A DNA stretch of 64,000 nucleotides, from assembly GCF_020171785.1 (NCBI RefSeq), contig NZ_JAIVAE010000007.1, positions 186,001 through 250,000 on the forward strand, given 5' to 3'. Origin of the DNA: Guptibacillus hwajinpoensis. Its GTDB lineage: Bacteria > Bacillota > Bacilli > Bacillales > Guptibacillaceae. The position numbers were made by a program, and so were the translations under genes. This document shows positions 25,708-34,766 of this stretch, piece by piece. The notes below the pieces were generated by a model. The model worked only from the letters and a program-made list of their open reading frames with translations, was not told the DNA's origin and did not search any database. The first letter of the stretch is position 1. Every line of letters starts with the position of its first letter.

Positions 25708-27461
25708 TGGAGAAGAAAGGATGGATTCTTCCATATTTAAAAGAAAATGCAAAGCTCTTTTCGCTAGTCATCTTACTCGGTTTAGTGACAGCCTTCTCAG
25801 CAGCTTTTCTTATGTTTACATCCGGATTTCTCATTTCTAAAGCTGCGACTAAACCGGAAAACCTTCTACTAATCTATGTGCCAATTGTTGCAGTAAGGAC
25901 ATTTGGCATCTTACGTGCCGTTTCAAGGTATAGTGAGAAGTTGCTAGGTCACCATATTATTCTAAAGGTTCTTTCACATATGCGCTCTCGATTATACGAA
26001 ACTATTGAACCGAGAATTTTAAAAGAAGGAGCCAGTATAAAAACAGGAGATCTCCTTGGTGTAATGGCAGAGGACATTGAATATTTGCAGGATGTTTACG
26101 TAAAGACGATTTTTCCTTCTGTCATTGGAATCTTTTTATATGCTGTTGCGATAGGGTTGCTTGGCGCTTTCTCCTGGGTATTTGCAGGATTAATGGCTAT
26201 TTATGGCGCTATTCTCGTCTTTCTCTTTCCTTTAGTGTCCTTATTAGTTACGCGTAAAAATGTAGCAAAGCTAAAAAGTCGTCGTAGCTCTCAATACAGC
26301 ACGCTAACAGATGGTGTCGTTGGAATTGGAGACTGGGTCTTTAGCGGTCATCAGAAAACGTTTATTGAAAATGTTGAAAAAGAGGATGATGAGATTTATA
26401 AGGAAGAGAGGCGTCGGTCTACTTTTGTTTCTTATCGAAATTTTGCTGCTCAGTGTATTGTTGCCATTATTGTGTTATCGATGCTTGTTTGGACAGGGAA
26501 TCAAAGTATGAATGGACAGGTTTCCCATACGCTAATTGCTGCATTTGTTCTTATAGTCTTTCCATTAACAGAAGCTTTTCTTCCACTCTCTGATGCTGTG
26601 AGTGAACTCCCAGGATATGAAGATTCGATAAATCGATTGAAAGGATTGTCATTGGAGCAACCTGATGGGGAAAAAGATGATGAGAAAAACGTATGGAAGA
26701 ATAGTCATCTTTGCTTGGATAAGGTTAGTTATCAAACGAAAGAGGGTCAATGGATACTGAAAGATATCAATCTAAACATACCTGAGGGAACAAAACTTGC
26801 TATTCTTGGTCCAAGTGGTTCCGGTAAAACGACCCTGCTTAAGCTTATGAAAGGAATCTATTCTCCTTCTGAAGGGAGTGTATCGATAAAAGGTAGAGAG
26901 ACAGCTCGGTCTAAGGGTGATAAACAGCTCTTAAGTGTGCTAAATCAACAACCGTATCTTTTTGATACTTCGGTATTGAATAATATTCGACTTGGGAAGC
27001 CATCGGCTTCGGATGAAGAGGTCTATGAAGCAGCGAAAAGCGTCCAACTTCATGACTTTATTGTTGCATTACCTGAAGGCTATCAAACGTCTATGCAAGA
27101 AGCGGGTATGCGGTTCTCAGGAGGAGAGCGTCAGCGCATTGCCCTTGCTCGTATTCTTATACAAGAGACAGACGTTGTTTTACTAGATGAACCAACAGTT
27201 GGGCTCGACCCACGAACAGAGCAAGCCTTGCTCTCTACGATCTTTCAAGTGCTTGAGAAGAAAACAGTCGTTTGGGTAACCCATCATCTTGTAGGGATGA
27301 AAAGAATGGACCATATTGCATTTATGGAAGAAGGTGAGATTGTAATGGAAGGAAAGCATGAGGAACTGCTAATGTCGAGCGACCGCTATAGAAGACTTTA
27401 TGAATTAGATACTCCTTTTCAATTAAAGAACTCTCATGTAAAAGAAAAGATGATAGGTTAA
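25707..27461 (+). CDS. cydC: Thiol ABC exporter subunit CydC
   Basis: A 584-residue half-transporter partner of CydD: membrane domain (about 1-320) and ATPase with Walker A GPSGSGKTT, signature FSGGERQR, Walker B VVLLDEPTVGLD and His in VTHHL. The ATG sits in a TAATG overlap with the cydD stop, with GGAGGGAG upstream; an upstream ATG in frame lies within cydD and is not needed. It is the last gene of cydABDC and is followed by a terminator-like hairpin. Confidence 0.95.
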   Translation: MEKKGWILPYLKENAKLFSLVILLGLVTAFSAAFLMFTSGFLISKAATKPENLLLIYVPIVAVRTFGILRAVSRYSEKLLGHHIILKVLSHMRSRLYETIEPRILKEGASIKTGDLLGVMAEDIEYLQDVYVKTIFPSVIGIFLYAVAIGLLGAFSWVFAGLMAIYGAILVFLFPLVSLLVTRKNVAKLKSRRSSQYSTLTDGVVGIGDWVFSGHQKTFIENVEKEDDEIYKEERRRSTFVSYRNFAAQCIVAIIVLSMLVWTGNQSMNGQVSHTLIAAFVLIVFPLTEAFLPLSDAVSELPGYEDSINRLKGLSLEQPDGEKDDEKNVWKNSHLCLDKVSYQTKEGQWILKDINLNIPEGTKLAILGPSGSGKTTLLKLMKGIYSPSEGSVSIKGRETARSKGDKQLLSVLNQQPYLFDTSVLNNIRLGKPSASDEEVYEAAKSVQLHDFIVALPEGYQTSMQEAGMRFSGGERQRIALARILIQETDVVLLDEPTVGLDPRTEQALLSTIFQVLEKKTVVWVTHHLVGMKRMDHIAFMEEGEIVMEGKHEELLMSSDRYRRLYELDTPFQLKNSHVKEKMIG

Positions 27462-27528
27462 AAGACCTAATCAGTAGGAAGCAATAGTTTATTTTAAAAG
27501 ATTTGATAGAGTTATATTCTTTGTGAAG

Positions 27529-27559
27529 AACCAAAAACGAGGGTTTTTACTGGTTTTTT
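27529..27559 (+). terminator. Probable terminator after cydC
   Basis: AACCA-AAAAC pairs with GTTTT-TGGTT with a three-base bulge, followed by TTTTT. It is imperfect but well placed, about 70 bp past the stop. Confidence 0.6.
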
Positions 27560-27638
27560 GACATATTTGTAATAAAGACATGACGTAAATGGGCATATAG
27601 TACTATATTGTGCAAAGTTTATAAAAACCGTATTAATC

Positions 27639-27655
27639 TGTCATATTTATGTAAC
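27639..27655 (+). promoter_or_regulatory. Candidate WalR box upstream of the 3D-domain protein
   Basis: TGTCAT-ATTTA-TGTAAC fits the WalR pattern TGTWAH-N5-TGTWAH at 11 of 12 fixed positions. It lies about 120 bp before the gene. B. subtilis yocH, which encodes a similar cell-wall protein, is a known WalRK target, so the position makes sense. Confidence 0.45.
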
Positions 27656-27774
27656 CGACTTGTTATTGGACTAAAATCGCTGTGTTATATTTGCCTGTTA
27701 TCATGTGGAACATGGGTGATTGAGAGATAAACAAACCAACACCAATATTAAAAACTCTCAGGAGGAATGTATAC

Positions 27775-28713
27775 ATGGTAGCTCGTAAAAACATTGTAAG
27801 AAACGTGGTTACATCCACAGCACTAGCTGGAATGATGTTTGCTAGTCCGGTAGTTTCAGAGGCGGCACTAGGAGATCAGACACTTTCTTATGGTGAAAAA
27901 CACGGCGACGTTGTCGAGTTACAGGATGTACTGTCTGCCAAAGGGTATTTCAACTATGATGAATCTACAGGATATTACGGATCAATTACTGAAGGTGCTG
28001 TAAAGCAATTCCAAAAAGAACACGGTCTTGCAGTTGACGGCATCGCAGGTCCAAATACATTTTCAGCAATGCAAAGCGTAAATAATGGACAAGCTATGCG
28101 TACGCTCGTTCAAGGTGACCGCGGTCATCAAGTACAAGCGCTACAAGAAGAGCTTGGTGGTTACTATAACTATACAGTAGACGGAATTTATGGTCCGATC
28201 ACTGAACAAGCTGTTCGTGCGTTCCAGGCCGATAACGGTCTATCAGTAGACGGTATTGCAGGTAAGAACACTTGGTCTGTATTAAACGGTGGTAGTGCTC
28301 CTGCTCCAAAAGCACCTGCTAAGAAAGAGGCTGCAAATAAGGAAGCAGTTCAAACATCTACTACTTCTAATTCCACGCCTGCTAAAGAATCAAACACTGA
28401 AAGTAAGTCTTCACAGGCAAGTGGTCAAGAAATTCAAATGGAAGCAACAGCTTACACTGCATTCTGTACAGGATGCTCTGGTGTAACAGCTACTGGTATT
28501 GATTTGAGAGCTAATCCAAATCAAAAAGTAATTGCTGTTGACCCTGATGTCATTCCACTAGGTTCTAAAGTACATGTAGAAGGTTACGGAGAAGCAGTTG
28601 CTGGAGATACTGGCGGTGCAATCCAGGGTAACCGAGTTGATTTATTCATGGCTGATCGCCAAGATGCACTAGACTTTGGTCGTAAGACAGTTACTGTAAC
28701 AGTACTTGACTAA
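27775..28713 (+). CDS. Secreted peptidoglycan-binding 3D-domain cell-wall protein (YocH/CwlO-like)
   Basis: A 312-residue secreted protein with a signal peptide cleaved near VSEA-AL, two peptidoglycan-binding type 1 domains (about 37-95 and 110-168, each ending in VDGIAG-NT), a Ser/Thr/Lys/Pro-rich linker (about 175-225) and a C-terminal 3D domain. The three acidic positions that name the domain are visible in AVDPDVIPLG, GDTGG and RVDLF. Such proteins are wall lytic enzymes related to MltA/EXLX folds. The ATG follows AGGAGG. Single gene with its own terminator and a possible WalR site upstream. Confidence 0.9.
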   Translation: MVARKNIVRNVVTSTALAGMMFASPVVSEAALGDQTLSYGEKHGDVVELQDVLSAKGYFNYDESTGYYGSITEGAVKQFQKEHGLAVDGIAGPNTFSAMQSVNNGQAMRTLVQGDRGHQVQALQEELGGYYNYTVDGIYGPITEQAVRAFQADNGLSVDGIAGKNTWSVLNGGSAPAPKAPAKKEAANKEAVQTSTTSNSTPAKESNTESKSSQASGQEIQMEATAYTAFCTGCSGVTATGIDLRANPNQKVIAVDPDVIPLGSKVHVEGYGEAVAGDTGGAIQGNRVDLFMADRQDALDFGRKTVTVTVLD

Positions 28714-28727
28714 TTTAATTGAAGAAC

Positions 28728-28762
28728 AAAACTGCCTGATGATTTCATCAGGCAGTTTTTTT
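28728..28762 (+). terminator. Terminator of the 3D-domain protein gene
   Basis: A perfect stem AACTGCCTGATG / CATCAGGCAGTT with a 4-base loop and TTTTTTT behind it. Confidence 0.93.
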
Positions 28763-28929
28763 GTCTTGTAATCTATTTAATTCTTTTCGTTGAAACGTGC
28801 ATTTCACTACGAGTGATTGAAAAAGATTTAAGGGAAGTATTCCCTAGTTTACCGATTGGTTTTTATGTTTTCGATCCTGTGATATAGTTTCAAAGGTTTG
28901 AAATTGTTCTGTTTGAGAGGGGCTTTTTT

Positions 28930-29568
28930 GTGCGAAATAAAATCATTCGGTGGGGATTTTTCTTCGTAGGACTCGCCGTACTTGGTCTAGGCATTGCCAT
29001 GACTATTAAAGGTAAAACATTTGGAATTGGTCCATGGGACGTCTTTCATTATGGATTATTTAAGCAATTTGGTTTAACGATTGGTAGCTGGTCTATCATT
29101 ACTGGATTTATTATACTTGCATTCACATCACTGTACACAAAAACAATGCCGCAATTAGGCGCTTTTTTAAATATGCTTTTGCTCGGTTTATTTATTGATT
29201 TCTTCCTATATCTTCTCCCGGATCCAGTGACGCTGCTTTCTCAGGGAATTGTATTTATAGTCGGTATTGTTGTGCTCGGATATGGTATTGGTTTATATGT
29301 AATCTCTGGTCTTGGGGCAGGACCACGAGATGGTATTATGCTCTTGATTGTAGAAAAAACGGGCTGGCGCATTGATTGGGTAAGAAACGGAATTGAAATC
29401 GCTGTATTGCTTTTTGGTTGGTTACTTGGAGGGCCTGTTGGGATTGGAAGTATTGTCATTGCTTTTATGCTCGGTAAAATAATTCAATTTTCGATGCCTC
29501 AATGTAAAGCATTGCTAGAAACTGTTTTAACTTATCAAAAGCCAATGTCCTCAAATGAATCTGCTTAA
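28930..29568 (+). CDS. YczE/YitT-family membrane protein
   Basis: A 212-residue protein with about five to six hydrophobic helices. The pattern GLGAGPRDGIMLLI with TFGIGPWDVFHYGL is characteristic of YczE-type proteins. Function is not established in the family; the B. subtilis relative affects surfactin production through an unknown route. Translation starts at a GTG with AGAGGGG about 8 bases upstream. Monocistronic, with a perfect terminator directly behind it. Confidence 0.82.
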   Translation: MRNKIIRWGFFFVGLAVLGLGIAMTIKGKTFGIGPWDVFHYGLFKQFGLTIGSWSIITGFIILAFTSLYTKTMPQLGAFLNMLLLGLFIDFFLYLLPDPVTLLSQGIVFIVGIVVLGYGIGLYVISGLGAGPRDGIMLLIVEKTGWRIDWVRNGIEIAVLLFGWLLGGPVGIGSIVIAFMLGKIIQFSMPQCKALLETVLTYQKPMSSNESA

Positions 29569-29570
29569 TG

Positions 29571-29599
29571 AAAAGCCTGCCGAATTCGGCAGGCTTTTC
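29571..29599. terminator. Bidirectional terminator between convergent genes
   Basis: A nearly gapless palindrome AAAAGCCTGCCGAATTCGGC-AGGCTTTT. It serves the YczE-like gene and, on the minus strand, the DUF2252 remnant. Confidence 0.9.
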
Positions 29600-29600
29600 G

Positions 29601-30473
29601 TTAGATATAGTTTTTCTGTTTGCACCATTCTATGAAAATATCATAGTCTTTTTTTACACGTTTTTGATAAAATGTGGCCCATTCATTCACTTCATAACGT
29701 AGGTTTTTCCAGTCATCAATTACACGAAAAATTTCCGTTTCACTATGGTAGGTTAAATAATGGTGATCAATGTCAGTATCCGCTCGAGCATGAATTTTGG
29801 CAGAAATTTGACCCATCGTCTTAACAGTTTGTTTAAGATCTTTGTATTCTTTTATGTGTTTTGGCTCGGTTTCCTTTGTATAAGGTGATTTTTCTCTAAC
29901 ATAGAATTCTTTATCGCTAATTGTCACGTAACCAAGGTGAGGGTCTTGCTTATGGTGCATGGCTTGTTGCGCTTTAATTACCCTCAAACCTTCATGTTTA
30001 TTTGTATCCCAAAATGCCTGTTCGTATGGAAAGAAATAAGCTGGAATAGGTGTGCAAGCTTCCTTAATTTCAAGGATAAGATCAGTTAAATGATCTTCAG
30101 CACTTTCGCCGTGAACGAGGATAAGGTAGCGTTTTAACCCTGTAGAGCCAATGCCCGCTTCTTTTTTCTCAACGATATCTTTCATTTCATAATGTCTCAA
30201 GCTTTCATCAATCTCATCTAACCAGGTTGGTTTATCATCTTGGGTATGGTAATGAAAAGGTATTTGTGTCACATCATAATAATACAAATACGCGCTCCCA
30301 CGAAAGAAGCTAAATGGACTTTCGCTCATCTTACTATATTTCGTTTTACGTTCAGCTTTCGTAAGTTGCATTAACGTAGAATCGAATTGGTCAATAATCA
30401 TTTATAGCGTTTGTTTTTGTTTACGAAGATGGTTTCTTGTGTTTTTGATATGTTCAGTTGAGACGGATGTCAT
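29601..30473 (-). pseudogene. Broken DUF2252-family gene: nonsense codon plus internal deletion
   Basis: A start codon with GGAGGAAG upstream opens a frame reading MTSVSTEHIKNTRNHLRKQ, which stops at a TAA (30404-30402) after 23 codons. The same frame continues for 266 more residues (MIIDQFDSTLMQLTKAERK..., SPFSFFRGSAYLYYYDVTQ). The segment then jumps from DDKPTW straight to a C-terminal part (GSTGLKRYLILVHG, AQQAMHHKQDPHLGYVTI, MGQISAKIHARAD). As I recall the family, DUF2252 proteins have about 430 residues, with GDxHxxN and a FDxNDFDE kinase-like core in between; that core of roughly 170 residues is absent. The remnant could still be translated from the second ATG but would lack the core. 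Confidence 0.78.
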
Positions 30474-30606
30474 GTTGCTTCCTCCTTTGTTCGTCATCAT
30501 TCTAGTGTACTTTAGTTGAAGATCTTAACAAAAAAATAGGTTATAAGAGTCTTATGATTTGTATGGGTGCTTACAATCATTGCTAATAATGGTGTGAAAA
30601 CAACTT

Positions 30607-30644
30607 AAGAGATCCCACTCCAATGGCAAGGAGTAGGATCTCTT
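30607..30644 (-). terminator. Terminator of the flavin oxidoreductase gene
   Basis: AAGAGATCC-ACTCC pairs with GGAGT-GGATCTCTT with one internal mismatch and an 8-base loop, directly past the minus-strand stop. Confidence 0.8.
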
Positions 30645-30649
30645 AGTTT

Positions 30650-31759
30650 CTAGTCTCTTATAATCTCCTCTTTCAATTCATGTTCTTTAATATAGGCAAG
30701 AGGAAGGAGGGTACTCTCAAAATCAAACACTTTTAATTCTTTTCCGTTTAGCAGGCGATTTGGGTAATCAGGGTTAGCAAGGGCGCTTGTACCAAGACTA
30801 ACAAAATCAGCTTCGTGCTTTTCGATAAGATTACTTGCTTTATCAGGAGCACCTAACTGGCCATTTGCAATGACAGGAATCGAGCTATAGGCTTTCGCAG
30901 CAGCAGCTAATGATTTAGAATCGTCTCCAAAAGCAGGTTGAGTGCCATCAGGCTCAGTTACGTGAATATAATCAAGTTCTTTTTCTAACGTTGAAAAGAT
31001 GAGCTTTGCTGATTTTTCTCCTTCAGGCCATTTATAGGCTGGGTCAGCAACTTTGATTTGAGATAAACGAATACCAACAGTAAAGTTCTTTCCAACTTCA
31101 TTTCGCACATCTTTGATCACTTCTGCTAAAAGCTTAAGTCGGTTTTCAAGTGATCCACCATATTCATCTTCACGCTCATTTAAATAGTCTGTTAAAAATT
31201 GGTCAAGCAAATACCCGTTTGCACCATGAATTTCAACCCCATCAAATCCTGCTTCACTCGCATGACGAGCTGCTTTTTTAAATGAGTGCCTTATTTCCTT
31301 TATTTCATCTAAAGAAAGAGACTTCGGTGTTTTGAATGATCCTGATCCTCCATAAAACCCAAGCTGTTCTCCTTTTGGGGGGATAGGTGAAGGAGCTACT
31401 GTGACATCTGTGTAGGCATTTCCCTGACTTTGACCCCCAGCATGCATCAGTTGAGCAATGATAGAAGTTCCGTATTCATGAACGGATGAAGTGACATTTT
31501 TCCAGGTCTCTATATGATTATGATTCGTTAAACCAGGCTGATTTAAATAGCCCTGGCTGTAAAGCTCATCTGTATAGATGCCTTCAGTGATAACAGCACT
31601 GAAACCTCCTTTCGCAAAACGTTCATAGTAATCGCGCATGGTCGTAGTAGCACTTCCGTCATCTGTAGCGGTAATGCGAGTCATAGGCGCGACGATGAAC
31701 CGATTTTTTAGTGAAAGCTTTCCAAGATTAGCTGATGTAAATAATTTGTTGTGGTTCAT
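30650..31759 (-). CDS. Old-yellow-enzyme-family NADH:flavin oxidoreductase
   Basis: A 369-residue TIM-barrel flavoenzyme that reduces activated C=C or similar bonds using NAD(P)H and FMN. Visible motifs: NRFIVAPMTRITA near the N-terminus (FMN site), AQLMHAGGQS, the catalytic and substrate-binding HGANGYLLDQFLTDYLNEREDEYGG, and GIRLSQ. The physiological substrate is unknown. I placed the start at the second ATG, 9 bases after AGAGAGG; the first ATG, three codons upstream, touches that site. Monocistronic. Confidence 0.9.
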   Translation of the reverse strand: MNHNKLFTSANLGKLSLKNRFIVAPMTRITATDDGSATTTMRDYYERFAKGGFSAVITEGIYTDELYSQGYLNQPGLTNHNHIETWKNVTSSVHEYGTSIIAQLMHAGGQSQGNAYTDVTVAPSPIPPKGEQLGFYGGSGSFKTPKSLSLDEIKEIRHSFKKAARHASEAGFDGVEIHGANGYLLDQFLTDYLNEREDEYGGSLENRLKLLAEVIKDVRNEVGKNFTVGIRLSQIKVADPAYKWPEGEKSAKLIFSTLEKELDYIHVTEPDGTQPAFGDDSKSLAAAAKAYSSIPVIANGQLGAPDKASNLIEKHEADFVSLGTSALANPDYPNRLLNGKELKVFDFESTLLPLAYIKEHELKEEIIRD

Positions 31760-31863
31760 TTCCCTCATCCTCTCTGCGATTAAATGATGGTTACCATTAT
31801 AAAGCGTAACCTAGTGATAAACGAAAATTATGCTCAATTTATTTGTAGATGGTGATATAACGC

Positions 31864-31895
31864 AAAAAAACCACCCTTTTATTAAAAGGGTGGTG
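31864..31895 (-). terminator. Terminator of proBA
   Basis: ACCACCCTTTT / AAAAGGGTGGT with a 3-base loop and an A-run that becomes TTTTTTT on the minus strand. It lies 10 bp past the proA stop. Confidence 0.93.
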
Positions 31896-31904
31896 GAAGT
31901 TACA

Positions 31905-33170
31905 TTATCTAGTTTGACCAGTACCTGTCATGCAATATTTAATCGTAGTTAAAGCAGGTAGTCCCATAGGACCTCTGGCATGTAGCTTTTGTGTTGATAT
32001 GCCGATTTCTGCACCAAAGCCTAGAGCAGAACCATCTGTAAAGCGAGTAGATGCATTATGATAAACAGCAGCTGCATCTACAAGATTGCGGAATAGAGAA
32101 GCTGATGTTGCATCTTCTGTAATAATCGCTTCAGAGTGTTTCGTGCCATATTGTTCAATATGATAGATCGCTTCTTGCGTATTTTCGACTGTTTTGATTG
32201 CAATTTCAAGACCAAGGTATTCGTTACTCCAGTCATCTTCGTCAGCAAGGACAGCATCTTTAAATGTGTTTACGATATGGTCATCACCGTGAACTTTAAT
32301 GTTATTTTCAGCTAATGCTTTTTCAAGAGCATCTTGATTTTCTTCAAGCCATTTTTTATGAACGATTAGCGTTTCTACGGCGTTACAAACCGCAGGGCGG
32401 TCAGTTTTCGCATTGATTAAAATGTTAATGGCTTTGTCAACTTCAGCTGACTGATCAAAATAGATGTGGCAGTTTCCTACCCCCGTCTCAAGGACTGGTA
32501 CCGTTGCATTGTTTACAACAGTGTTAATAAGGGCGCCACCTCCACGAGGAATGAGAACATCAATGTGTTCTTTCATTGTAAAGAGCTGACTTGTTGCTTC
32601 ACGATCAGTTGTTGCAATAAGCTGCACAGCTTCTACAGGGATTTTTGTTTTTGGAAGTGCTGCATGAATGACGCGAACAATTCCTTTATTTGAGTTAAGA
32701 GCGTTAGAGCCACCTTTTAGTACAATTGCATTACCTGATTTAAGAGCAAGGCCGGTTGCATCAACCGTTACGTTAGGTCGTGCTTCATAAATCATACCGA
32801 TAACGCCTAGTGGAACGCGGACTTGTTCGACTTGCATACCATTATCAAGTGACCAGTCCGAAATGACTTCTCCTACTGGGTCTTCGAGCTCAGCCACTTC
32901 GCGAAGTCCATTCGCAAAGTCTTTCACACGCTCTTCTGATAAACTTAAGCGATCCATGAACGCTTCTGTAAACCCTTTTTCTTTCCCGCGCTCAAGATCT
33001 TTTTTATTCTCGTTTAATATATAGTCTGTTTCTTTCTCAAGTTCGTCTGCAATAATGAGCAACGCCTGGTTTTTTTCCTCAGTTGTTAGCAGGGAGAGGG
33101 TTTTAGAAGCCCCCTGTGCCTGCTTTGCTTGTTCTTTAACATCTACTTTAATTGGATCTAGAGTAGTCAT
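31905..33170 (-). CDS. proA: Gamma-glutamyl phosphate reductase (glutamate-5-semialdehyde dehydrogenase)
   Basis: A 421-residue NADPH-dependent enzyme, the second step of proline synthesis from glutamate. Family signatures are clear: GVIGMIYEARPNVTVDA, VLKGGSNALNSN, LIPRGGGALIN, the catalytic Cys in RPAVCNAVETLIVH, and the C-terminal FGAEIGISTQKLHARGPMGL. The ATG follows AGGAGG by 6 bases. It lies 30 bp after proB and shares its promoter and terminator. The third enzyme, ProC, is encoded separately at 51850. Confidence 0.97.
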   Translation of the reverse strand: MTTLDPIKVDVKEQAKQAQGASKTLSLLTTEEKNQALLIIADELEKETDYILNENKKDLERGKEKGFTEAFMDRLSLSEERVKDFANGLREVAELEDPVGEVISDWSLDNGMQVEQVRVPLGVIGMIYEARPNVTVDATGLALKSGNAIVLKGGSNALNSNKGIVRVIHAALPKTKIPVEAVQLIATTDREATSQLFTMKEHIDVLIPRGGGALINTVVNNATVPVLETGVGNCHIYFDQSAEVDKAINILINAKTDRPAVCNAVETLIVHKKWLEENQDALEKALAENNIKVHGDDHIVNTFKDAVLADEDDWSNEYLGLEIAIKTVENTQEAIYHIEQYGTKHSEAIITEDATSASLFRNLVDAAAVYHNASTRFTDGSALGFGAEIGISTQKLHARGPMGLPALTTIKYCMTGTGQTR

Positions 33171-33203
33171 CAAACGCCTCCTATATTTTTTATTCTTATT
33201 TTA

Positions 33204-34346
33204 TTACGAGCCGAGTGGAATAGCTAGCTGATCGTGATAAACGAAATCGTTAATGTGGACGGCTTCTTTCACTGAAATATCGATAAGCTCAGAAATCTCA
33301 CCAGTAGAAAGTCCTTTAATCATTTTCAAATGCTTGGAAGAGTAGTTCGTTACACCAAGACCGATTTCTGCACCGTCCATGTCTGTTAGTTTCACAACAG
33401 CTCCTGGCTTAAAGTGTCCGTGTACATAATGCACGCCTACAGGTTGTAAGCTACGTTCATGTTCAGAGATTTCAGAGCTTGCTTTATCTGTCACGATGAC
33501 TTCACCTTCAGGACCTGAATTAAATGCAATCCATTGTTTCTTATTATCAAGCTCAGCTTGACCTTCCGGTGTAAAGTACGTTCCGGTAGCAGTTTGATGA
33601 ACCGCGTTATAAATAATTCCTTTTGTAGTCGCATTACCTAAGAATGAAGGTGTACCTGATGCCATCGCAATTTTAACAGCATCAATTTTGGATCTCATGC
33701 CACCAGTACCGACAGAGCTACCAGGTTCTCCGGCAGATTCTTCAATTTCTGGTGTGATTTCAGTGACGTGTTCTAATAGTTTCGCGTCAGGATTCTTTCT
33801 AGGATCTTCACTATATAACCCATCTATATCTGAAAGAATAATAAGCTGGTCAGCACTTACGAGTGCAGCCACTTTTGCAGATAGTGTATCATTGTCTCCA
33901 AATTTTAAGCGTTCAACTGTTACCGTATCATTTTCATTAACGATTGGAACAATTCCTCTTTCTAATAGTACATTAATTGTATTGCGTGCGTTATTGTATC
34001 TTTTGCGATCAGAAAAGTCACTGCGCGTAATCAGAATTTGTGAAGCAGTATAGCCGTGAGATATGAAGCGTTCTGAATAAGCTTCCATTAACAGTCCCTG
34101 ACCAATTGATGCAGCGGCCTGTTTTTCTGAAAGGGATGTTGGCCGTTCAAGGCACCCTAGACGGCGGTAACCAGCGGCTACTGCTCCTGATGACACAAGG
34201 AGAACTTCATGGCCTTCATCTTTTAACATTACAATATCGTCTACTAGTCTTTCTAGTTTTCTTCGGCTAATGTCACCTAGTCTGCTCGTTAGTGAGCTGC
34301 TTCCGATTTTAATTACGATTCGTTTTTTTCCGTCGTTTAGATTCAT
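33204..34346 (-). CDS. proB: Glutamate 5-kinase with PUA domain
   Basis: A 380-residue kinase that phosphorylates glutamate to gamma-glutamyl phosphate and is usually feedback-inhibited by proline. The amino-acid kinase domain (about 8-260) shows VIKIGSSSLTS, VSSGAVAAG, ENDTV and GTGGMRSKIDA. The PUA domain follows (about 280-365). The ATG has TAGGAGTG upstream. A promoter about 60 bp upstream leaves a leader too short for a T-box, so tRNA-sensing attenuation seen in some relatives is absent here. Confidence 0.97.
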   Translation of the reverse strand: MNLNDGKKRIVIKIGSSSLTSRLGDISRRKLERLVDDIVMLKDEGHEVLLVSSGAVAAGYRRLGCLERPTSLSEKQAAASIGQGLLMEAYSERFISHGYTASQILITRSDFSDRKRYNNARNTINVLLERGIVPIVNENDTVTVERLKFGDNDTLSAKVAALVSADQLIILSDIDGLYSEDPRKNPDAKLLEHVTEITPEIEESAGEPGSSVGTGGMRSKIDAVKIAMASGTPSFLGNATTKGIIYNAVHQTATGTYFTPEGQAELDNKKQWIAFNSGPEGEVIVTDKASSEISEHERSLQPVGVHYVHGHFKPGAVVKLTDMDGAEIGLGVTNYSSKHLKMIKGLSTGEISELIDISVKEAVHINDFVYHDQLAIPLGS

Positions 34347-34408
34347 TATTTCACTCCTATATAACTTGCCGTTAAATGTGTGATTGCTTTAATCAATTGA
34401 CTGTAATG

Positions 34409-34436
34409 AGTATAACAAACGGTCATATCGTGACAA
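34409..34436 (-). promoter_or_regulatory. SigA-type promoter of proBA
   Basis: Read on the minus strand: TTGTCA, 16-base spacer, TATACT. The predicted start lies about 55 bases before the proB ATG. Confidence 0.6.
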
Positions 34437-34766
34437 CATCACATGCCCAAATAGTCCGTATACGAGGAGAATAAGTATGAATTTGGACGATGCTCGCTCT
34501 AAACTCGTTTCACATAAGCTTAGAAGATGAGAGGCTGGCTTATCACGGTATATAAAGACTGTATAACAAAATAAATTTACAATTTAATCCATTTTATACG
34601 TTTGATTGTATGGAATAATTAATTGGATTAGCTGTTTTGTAAGGGCTTACATAATGGTGGTGTGCATAAAAGTTAAGATTTATGCAAAAAGAAACAGACA
34701 CAGATCAGTCAGTAAGGAAAGAACTCTGGTATACTGCTGATAAAAGGATGTCGAAAGGGTGATGGC
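34437..34766. other. Intergenic region upstream of the ICMT-like gene
   Basis: No supported gene. It includes a 17-codon frame with a fair ribosome binding site (34477-34530) that I do not accept. A TATACT at about 34731-34736 may be the -10 of the gene at 34767. Confidence 0.35.

Noticed and set aside
34477-34530. 17-codon frame (MNLDDARSKLVS...) with a fair ribosome binding site upstream of the ICMT-like gene
   Set aside because: No terminator, hairpin or downstream gene depends on it. The N-terminal likeness to ProB is only a few residues. Short frames with such sites occur by chance.
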